Shown piece after piece: positions 27,245-33,095 of a stretch of 33,095 nucleotides of DNA. The translations under genes were made by a program, and so were the position numbers. This DNA is from Bordetella parapertussis (lineage in GTDB: Bacteria; Pseudomonadota; Gammaproteobacteria; Burkholderiales; Burkholderiaceae_B). The stretch spans positions 1 through 33,095 of the forward strand of contig CALQNE010000011.1 of the NCBI GenBank assembly GCA_943331855.1, given 5' to 3'. A model generated the notes under the pieces. It did not search any database. It saw only the letters and a program-made list of their open reading frames with translations, and was not told where the DNA came from. Positions within the stretch are counted from its first letter, which is position 1. Every line of letters starts with the position of its first letter.

Positions 27245-29176
27245 ATGTTCGATTTTAAAAAATACGATCAGCAACAAAAAAACAACTTCGTGCTGCGCGT
27301 GATCGTAGCGTCGTTGTTTGCCCTGTGCTGCTTTGTATTGTTATCGCTTCGTTTTTGGGTGCTGCAGGTAGAGCGATATGAGGGCTTGTCCGCCCGCGCG
27401 GATAGCAATCGTCTGGCCGTTGTCCCTATCGCGCCCCGACGCGGAGAGATCGTCGACCGCAACGGTGAAGTGCTCGCACGAAATTATTTGAGCTACACGC
27501 TTGAGGTGGTGCCTGCGCAAGCGGGTAATATCGATGAGTTATTTGATGCGCTGACTCCGGTTGTCTTTGTCAGTGCCTCCGAGCAGCGACGCTTTAGACG
27601 GCGACTGGCTGAATCTGGCAAGTATGCAAGTATTGTCTTGCGCAATAATTTAAATGAAACAGAGGCTGCATTTTTCTCAGCAAATGCGCTGAGATTTGCA
27701 GGCGTACAGTTGCGCGCGCGCTGGGTACGCGAATATCCCCAAGGCAAATCTGCCGGGCATGTGGTTGGATATGTGGGCCGTATCTCTGAGGCGGATCTGG
27801 CCATGCTTGAAGAGCGTGGTGAGACGGGTAGCTACCGCGGCACCGATGTGATCGGAAAAAAAGGAATTGAAAAAACGTACGAAACAGCCTTACATGGCAG
27901 GCCAGGTCTTGAAGAGCTTGAGGTGACGTCGCGCGGCAAGCCAGTGCGTGTGCTGCGTCGTGTCGATCCAACGCCGGGTTCGAATTTAGTTTTATCGCTG
28001 GACATGGGTTTGCAGCGGATAGCCGAGGAGGCCTTTAAAGACTTACGCGGCGCGTTGGTGGCGATCGAACCGGCCACAGGCGATGTTCTAGCCTTTGTGT
28101 CGCAACCTTCGTTTGACCCTAATTTATTTATCGATGGTATCGACGTAGAGAGTTGGCGGTTGTTGAATGAATCGCCCGACCATCCGCTCATTAATCGTCC
28201 GGTGTACGGCACCTATCCAATTGGATCAACGTATAAACCCTTTGTGGCACTGGCCGCACTCGAACTCAACAAGCGTCGTGCGACGGATTTGATTTCGGAC
28301 CCCGGTTATTTTGAATTTGGTGGGCAGCGCTTCAGAAATTCAGGTTCCACTGCATTTGGCACGCTAGACATGTATCGCGCGCTTGTCGTGTCGTCTGATA
28401 CCTATTTTTATTCACTTGGCCCAGAGATCGGGGTGAACAATCTTCATGACTTCATGAAGCCCTTCGGTTTCGGACAACTGACGGGTATTGATATTGAAGG
28501 TGAGAGACGAGGCGTATTGCCTTCGACCGAATGGAAACGTAATGCGTACAAAACGCGCGAGCAGCAACGGTGGTATGCGGGTGAAACCATTTCAATTGCG
28601 GTTGGGCAAGGCTATAACGCGTTTACGCTGATGCAATTGGCTCAGGCGACCGCGGTGTTGGCCAACGACGGCGTTTATATGAAACCTCATTTAGTGCGTG
28701 CGATTAAAAATCCACGGACCGATGAGCAAACTTTAACGGTGGCCTCGGCTGAGCATAAGATACCGTTAAAGAAAGAAAATTTACAGGTGATTAAGCGTGC
28801 CTTGGCAGAAGTCACGGTATCAGGGACCGCTGCAGGTGCTTTTTCGGGCGCCTCATATGCTACGGCGGGTAAAACTGGAACCGCTCAGGTTTATAGTTTG
28901 CGTGGTGCCAATTACCAAAGTAGTTCGATTGATGAACGTCTGCGAGATCATTCTCTGTTTATGGCCTTCGCACCAGTCAGTGACCCAAAAATTGCGATCG
29001 CTGTGATCGTTGAAAATGCAGGCTGGGGCGGAAGCGTTGCTGCGCCTATTGTGCGAAAGGTGTTCGACGCCTGGTTGCTGCGCGATAAAAAAACGGTACC
29101 CGTACCGGTGCGTCAAACAAATGCAACAGTGCCCGAAACATCGCGCATGGCAGTCACGCCAAGAGTGACACCATGA
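27245..29176 (+). CDS. mrdA: Penicillin-binding protein 2 (peptidoglycan transpeptidase)
   Basis: A 643-residue class B PBP, the elongasome transpeptidase that works with RodA. One membrane helix lies at about residues 18-38. The pedestal domain begins with APRRGEIVDRNGEVLARN. Active-site motifs are S328-TYK331 (GSTYKPFVAL), SSD at 383-385, and KTG at 543-545 (AGKTGTAQVY). The C-terminal tail is Thr/Pro/Val-rich and variable. The ATG follows CAGG by about 6 bases, 12 bp after mreD, and the TGA overlaps the rodA ATG (ATGA). Confidence 0.97.
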   Translation: MFDFKKYDQQQKNNFVLRVIVASLFALCCFVLLSLRFWVLQVERYEGLSARADSNRLAVVPIAPRRGEIVDRNGEVLARNYLSYTLEVVPAQAGNIDELFDALTPVVFVSASEQRRFRRRLAESGKYASIVLRNNLNETEAAFFSANALRFAGVQLRARWVREYPQGKSAGHVVGYVGRISEADLAMLEERGETGSYRGTDVIGKKGIEKTYETALHGRPGLEELEVTSRGKPVRVLRRVDPTPGSNLVLSLDMGLQRIAEEAFKDLRGALVAIEPATGDVLAFVSQPSFDPNLFIDGIDVESWRLLNESPDHPLINRPVYGTYPIGSTYKPFVALAALELNKRRATDLISDPGYFEFGGQRFRNSGSTAFGTLDMYRALVVSSDTYFYSLGPEIGVNNLHDFMKPFGFGQLTGIDIEGERRGVLPSTEWKRNAYKTREQQRWYAGETISIAVGQGYNAFTLMQLAQATAVLANDGVYMKPHLVRAIKNPRTDEQTLTVASAEHKIPLKKENLQVIKRALAEVTVSGTAAGAFSGASYATAGKTGTAQVYSLRGANYQSSSIDERLRDHSLFMAFAPVSDPKIAIAVIVENAGWGGSVAAPIVRKVFDAWLLRDKKTVPVPVRQTNATVPETSRMAVTPRVTP

Positions 29177-30309
29177 AAATAATTTTAAGAGTCATATTTC
29201 GTTGCTTAAACTCGATCGATTGGCCATTGATGCTGATTTTGTTTTTGTTGACGTCAGTCGGAATGGTAGTGATGCAATCAGCGGTTGGTGGAACCGATGC
29301 CCGTTTTGCAGATCAGGCGCGTAATTTTTACGTCGCTTTTTTTGCGATGTGGATCGTTGCGGTGACGCCGCCGCAACTCATCCTGAAATTCGCAGTCCCG
29401 TTTTATGTGCTTGGTGTTGTCTTGTTGTTAGCGGTAATGTTTGTAGGCGATACGAGCAAAGGTGCAACACGATGGCTAAATTTAGGCGTCACGCGTATTC
29501 AGCCCTCTGAAATGATGAAAATTGCAGTGCCATTGATGCTTGCTTGGTACTTTCATCGCCGTGAAGGGGCGATGAAGTTTTTAGATTTATGTTTTGCAAG
29601 TTTGTTATTGCTCGTGCCGTTTTTGCTGATCGTCAAGCAGCCCGACCTCGGTACAGCGATTCTGGTCTTTGGTGCCGGATTTTTTGTCATTTATTTTGCG
29701 GGCATGTCGTTTAAGCTCTTGGTCCCAGTCATGGTCATCGGGATCATTGGGATCGGTTCGGTCTATGTTAATCAAGAGACGTTGTGCGATGATAATTTTG
29801 ATTGGAAGGTATTGCATGATTATCAAAAACATCGAATTTGCACGCTACTCGATCCAAGCACTGACCCGTTAGGCAAAGGGTTTCACATTATTCAATCGAC
29901 GATTGCCGTTGGTTCAGGCGGGATCTATGGCAAAGGGTATATGAACGGCACTCAAACGCATCTGGATTTCATTCCCGAGCGCACAACGGATTTTATCTTT
30001 GCCGTGTTTGCAGAAGAGTTTGGACTGTATGGTTGTGTGACGTTATTGGTGCTGTATTTGCTGTTGCTCTTGCGAGGCCTTGCCATCGCTGTTAGGGCGT
30101 CGAATCATGGCGAGCGGTTGCTGGCAGGCGCGCTGACGATGGTGCTGTTTATTTATGTATTTGTGAACATTGGAATGGTGACGGGGATTTTGCCGGTCGT
30201 TGGTGTGCCTCTGCCCTTCTTGAGCTATGGTGGTACGGCACTGTTAACGATTGGGATTGCGTGCGGTATCTTAATGAGTATCAGTAAATATCGACCACCT
30301 CAGACCTAG
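29173..30309 (+). CDS. rodA: Rod-shape glycosyltransferase RodA (SEDS family)
   Basis: A 378-residue polytopic membrane protein that polymerises lipid II into glycan strands in partnership with PBP2. SEDS motifs: KGATRWLNLGVTRIQPSEMM, KQPDLGTAILVFGAGFFVIY, and QTHLDFIPERTTDFIFAVFA with the putative catalytic Asp265. The C-terminal VPLPFLSYGGTALL is also typical. Length is close to E. coli RodA (370). It starts in the mrdA stop (ATGA) and ends 2 bp from the convergent mutY stop, so no terminator fits between them. Confidence 0.97.
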   Translation: MKIILRVIFRCLNSIDWPLMLILFLLTSVGMVVMQSAVGGTDARFADQARNFYVAFFAMWIVAVTPPQLILKFAVPFYVLGVVLLLAVMFVGDTSKGATRWLNLGVTRIQPSEMMKIAVPLMLAWYFHRREGAMKFLDLCFASLLLLVPFLLIVKQPDLGTAILVFGAGFFVIYFAGMSFKLLVPVMVIGIIGIGSVYVNQETLCDDNFDWKVLHDYQKHRICTLLDPSTDPLGKGFHIIQSTIAVGSGGIYGKGYMNGTQTHLDFIPERTTDFIFAVFAEEFGLYGCVTLLVLYLLLLLRGLAIAVRASNHGERLLAGALTMVLFIYVFVNIGMVTGILPVVGVPLPFLSYGGTALLTIGIACGILMSISKYRPPQT

Positions 30310-30311
30310 CG

Positions 30312-31400
30312 TCAGTGAATCAAACCCGCAGTGATCAGGCCGCTTAGTAGCTTGTGTACGGGGGCCGGTAATGCGCGTTGCGGCAGTTGCGGAAGCGGCA
30401 CCCATTGAGCCGAAGGCAGCGCTGTAAGTGGTTCGTTTAGTTTGGGCGTGCGTGCGCGTGCGACTCGCAGCAGATGCGGGGCAATGGTCAGTCGAAAATG
30501 GGTAAACACATGTAAAAAACTGGCTAGCACCTCGGTCTTTTCAATGCGCAATCCCAAATTCTGATAGATCAAGGCCGGCTCAGTGGTTGTATCGTATTCA
30601 GGAAGGCTCCATAGTCCACCCCAGATACCGGTGGTAGGGCGTTGATCAAGCAAGATGTATCCAGGTTGGTGAATAATTAACATCATAGTGTTGCGTTCGG
30701 GTAGTGCTTTGCGCGCGCGTGGCCAAGGCAGTTCGTCGCTGCGATTTTGCTGCTTTGCGAGACAGTCTTTTTTGAGGGGACAGACCTCGCACTTTGGGCG
30801 ACTGCGGGTGCAAAGTGTGGCACCAAGATCCATCAGGCCTTGAGTATAGGCAGACATTAACGCAGGATCTTGCGCACAGGCGCGCGCGGACGGAACTTGT
30901 TCGCGCGCGCGTTCCCAGAGTTGTAGCTCAGTGGTGCGCGTTGTGGGGTCGCCTTCAATCGCAAAAAGTCGCGTAAAGACGCGTTTAACATTGCCATCTA
31001 GAATCGCGGCGCGTTCGCCATAGCAAAAGGCAGCGATTGCGGCGGCAGTCGAGGGGCCAATGCCGGGTAGTGTGGCTAAGCCAGCAGCATCTGGTGGAAA
31101 GTTCCCGTTCCATTTATCCATCACTTGTTTGGCACAGGCGTGCAGATTGCGCGCGCGAGCGTAATAACCTAAACCGGCCCACAGCACCATGACTTCGCTG
31201 GCAGGGGCTTGTGCCAAAGCCTTGACGGTCGGAAACTTGCTGAGAAAGCGCTGGTAATAATCAAGTACCGCGGCAACTTGCGTTTGTTGCAGCATGATTT
31301 CGGAGAGCCATACCCGATAGGGGTCGCGGGTGCCCTGCCAGGGGAGTCCGTGGCGCCCATGCAGCCGTTGCCAGGTGACTAAACGAGAGGCGATTTTCAT
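30312..31400 (-). CDS. mutY: A/G-specific adenine DNA glycosylase
   Basis: A 362-residue base-excision repair enzyme that removes adenine opposite 8-oxoguanine. Glu34 in WLSEIMLQQTQV and Asp135 in AAILDGNVKRV are the catalytic residues. LPGIGPSTAAAIAAF is the helix-hairpin-helix. The 4Fe-4S cluster cysteines are C197, C204, C207 and C213 in the C-X6-C-X2-C-X5-C spacing. The C-terminal NUDIX-like 8-oxoG recognition domain includes LLDQRPTTGIWGGLWSLPEY and FLHVFTHFRL. It converges with rodA and is divergent from the oxidoreductase gene. Confidence 0.97.
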   Translation of the reverse strand: MKIASRLVTWQRLHGRHGLPWQGTRDPYRVWLSEIMLQQTQVAAVLDYYQRFLSKFPTVKALAQAPASEVMVLWAGLGYYARARNLHACAKQVMDKWNGNFPPDAAGLATLPGIGPSTAAAIAAFCYGERAAILDGNVKRVFTRLFAIEGDPTTRTTELQLWERAREQVPSARACAQDPALMSAYTQGLMDLGATLCTRSRPKCEVCPLKKDCLAKQQNRSDELPWPRARKALPERNTMMLIIHQPGYILLDQRPTTGIWGGLWSLPEYDTTTEPALIYQNLGLRIEKTEVLASFLHVFTHFRLTIAPHLLRVARARTPKLNEPLTALPSAQWVPLPQLPQRALPAPVHKLLSGLITAGLIH

Positions 31401-31584
31401 TTGTGCATTATGCCTGTGTCAGACGGCACTTGCCCCGGCGTGCAGACGGAGTTAAAACAGTGTTACCGCTTGGCTGGGCGTGCCAGCTGGGCAAACTGAT
31501 TGACCCGTGAATGACCGAGTCACTTCAAAAGAGAGATTGACGGCCCCATTAACGGACCACACTACTCACAAGGAGTCGAGACAT

Positions 31585-33095
31585 ATGAATGCCCCATTTT
31601 CAGATGAGCAGTTGCAGGCGCTCAACGCTGTCAAATTAGACGATAAATACGACCTTGCAGCAGGCCGTGCCTGGCTGAGTGGCATCCATGCGCTTGTGCG
31701 TTTGCCGATGAATCAACGGGTGCGGGATCAGGGCGATGGATTCAATACCGCTGGATTCATTTCTGGCTATCGAGGCTCGCCGCTAGGTGGGCTAGATCAA
31801 AATCTATGGAAGGCGGCCGCACATCTCAAAGAACATCATGTCGTCTTTCAACCGGGCGTCAACGAGGATCTGGCTGCAACTTCGATTTGGGGTTCACAGC
31901 AGGTCAATATGTTTGAAGGTGCCAAGTACGACGGTGTCTTCGGCCTGTGGTACGGCAAAGGCCCTGGGGTCGATCGTTGTGGCGATGTTTTTAAACATGC
32001 CAACGCAGCAGGTACCTCTGCGCTAGGTGGCGTATTGGTCGTGGCGGGGGATGATCATTCGGCAAAATCTTCGACCTTGCCCCATCAAAGCGATCATATT
32101 TTAAAAGCCTGTGGGATCCCCGTTTTATTCCCGTCGAGCGTGCAAGAGATTCTTGATTACGGTGTGCTGGGCTGGGCGATGAGTCGCTATGCGGGCTTAT
32201 GGGTCGGCATGAAATGTATCACTGACATTGTTGAAGTGTCGGCGTCAGTCGATGTAGATCCCGATCGCGTCAAGGTCAATATCCCAACAGATTTTGTATT
32301 GCCTGAGGGCGGGTTGAATATACGCCTGGGCGACACGCCCTTAGCCCAAGAGGCGCGTTTACTTGATCAGAAGCTATACGCTGCGCTGGCCTTTGCTCGG
32401 GCGAACGGATTGAATCGCCAGCTTTGGGCCGTGCCAGATCAACAGGCACGCTTCGGCATCATTACCTCGGGTAAGGCGTATTTGGATACCACGCAAGCGT
32501 TGCTCGATTTGGGTTTGACGACCGAAGTGTGTCAGCAAATTGGGTTGCGCCTGTTCAAGGTGGGGATGGTCTGGCCGCTCGAGTCAACGGGCTTGCTGAG
32601 TTTTGCAGAAAATCTTGATGAAATTCTTGTCGTTGAAGAAAAGCGTCAAATGCTTGAGTATCAGGTCAAAGAAGAGTTGTTTAGCTGGATTGGCCGAGGT
32701 AAAAAAATCCCGCGCGTCGTCGGTAAATTTGATGACAAAGACGGGGGTGAGTGGGCCGTGCCACAAAGCCCGTGGTTGTTGCCTGCGCATTATGAGTTTT
32801 CACCTGCGATGGTCGCACGTGCGATTGCAACGCGCTTGTTGCGTCTGGAGTTACCCGCTGCGGTACGCGCAGGGATCGAAGCACGGATGGCGTTTATCGA
32901 GGCGCGCCAGCTTGAACTGGCTCGACCCCGCGTGGTAGCCGAGCGTAAACCTTGGTTTTGTTCGGGTTGCCCGCATAACACTTCGACGCGCGTACCAGAA
33001 GGTTCGCGCGCGATGGCCGGAATTGGTTGTCACTACATGGCATTGTGGATGGATCGCAACACCCACGTGTTTACGCAAATGGGTGGAGAAGGGGC
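31585..33095 (+). CDS. Indolepyruvate/2-oxoacid:ferredoxin oxidoreductase, N-terminal part (runs off window)
   Basis: The frame is open from ATG 31585 to the window end, about 503 codons without a stop. AAGGAG lies 9 bases upstream of the ATG. The N-terminal pyrimidine-binding domain shows TAGFISGYRGSPLGGLDQNL, VVFQPGVNEDLAATSIWGSQ and GLWYGKGPGVDRCGDVFKHA. The middle matches the family's transketolase-C-like region (ITSGKAYLDTTQALLDLG, VVEEKRQMLEYQVKEEL). CSGCPHNTSTRVPEGSRAMA (from Cys459) and MGGEG open the thiamine-diphosphate domain. Large fused proteins of this type (about 1,150-1,200 residues) decarboxylate aryl- or branched-chain 2-oxoacids to acyl-CoA. The exact substrate and the fused gamma domain cannot be seen here. 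Confidence 0.88.
   Translation, partial: MNAPFSDEQLQALNAVKLDDKYDLAAGRAWLSGIHALVRLPMNQRVRDQGDGFNTAGFISGYRGSPLGGLDQNLWKAAAHLKEHHVVFQPGVNEDLAATSIWGSQQVNMFEGAKYDGVFGLWYGKGPGVDRCGDVFKHANAAGTSALGGVLVVAGDDHSAKSSTLPHQSDHILKACGIPVLFPSSVQEILDYGVLGWAMSRYAGLWVGMKCITDIVEVSASVDVDPDRVKVNIPTDFVLPEGGLNIRLGDTPLAQEARLLDQKLYAALAFARANGLNRQLWAVPDQQARFGIITSGKAYLDTTQALLDLGLTTEVCQQIGLRLFKVGMVWPLESTGLLSFAENLDEILVVEEKRQMLEYQVKEELFSWIGRGKKIPRVVGKFDDKDGGEWAVPQSPWLLPAHYEFSPAMVARAIATRLLRLELPAAVRAGIEARMAFIEARQLELARPRVVAERKPWFCSGCPHNTSTRVPEGSRAMAGIGCHYMALWMDRNTHVFTQMGGEG

Noticed and set aside
31401..31584. Promoter for the oxidoreductase (TTGACG at 31537)
   Set aside because: The -35-like hexamer has no acceptable -10 at 16-18 bp spacing and would lie very close to the ribosome binding site at 31570.

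Overview
The window is ordinary core chromosome of a betaproteobacterium. It is most likely in the order Burkholderiales and close to the Alcaligenaceae (Bordetella/Achromobacter relatives). This is inferred from protein style and gene order: atpFHAGDC followed by a Fis-type regulator, hemE and priA; metX-metW-ampG; xth next to pyrE; gatCAB divergent from mreBCD-mrdA-rodA. Base composition looks moderate, roughly 50-55% G+C by eye (not computed). No species can be named from the sequence alone.

Layout. 1-5281: the 3' part of the F1Fo ATP synthase operon (end of atpF, then atpH, atpA, atpG, atpD, atpC), closed by a perfect palindromic terminator. 5391-7393: a Fis-type DNA-binding protein with a degenerate receiver-like N-terminus, then hemE (uroporphyrinogen decarboxylase). 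7394-7724: the only gene-free stretch over 300 bp; it is very AT-rich and carries two DnaA-box matches and a hairpin. 7725-11882: priA and rep, two helicases of replication restart. 11921-13414 (minus strand): nnrD (nicotinamide nucleotide repair) and a membrane-anchored cytochrome c5-type protein. 13605-13679: tRNA-Arg(CCG). 13690-15270 (minus): gshA (glutathione synthesis). 15385-16138: a small lipoprotein and a short LuxR-type HTH protein whose 3' ends overlap. 16401-19539: metX-metW-ampG, joined by two ATGA overlaps. 19548-21077: xth and pyrE, divergent. 21099-24400 (minus): gatC-gatA-gatB, the transamidosome. 24598-30309: mreB-mreC-mreD-mrdA-rodA, the rod-shape elongasome. 30312-31400 (minus): mutY. 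31585 to the window end: the first about 503 codons of a large fused indolepyruvate/2-oxoacid:ferredoxin oxidoreductase.

How the genes work together. Almost every gene is a housekeeping gene: energy conversion, haem and glutathione synthesis, methionine and pyrimidine synthesis, Gln/Asn-tRNA formation, cell-wall elongation and recycling, and DNA repair or restart. I saw no transposase, integrase, phage gene, CRISPR array, toxin-antitoxin pair or defence island, and nothing that I can defend as an undescribed multi-gene system. The signals most worth a second look are non-coding or regulatory: the AT-rich DnaA-box region between hemE and priA, the Fis-type protein with a receiver-like domain that lacks a phospho-acceptor, the hairpin in front of atpG, the short LuxR-type protein, and perfect hairpins at convergent or leader positions. 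Start codons were moved from the longest open frame where a ribosome binding site or family length argued for it (atpH, nnrD, cytochrome, gshA, lipoprotein, LuxR-type gene, xth, mreB).
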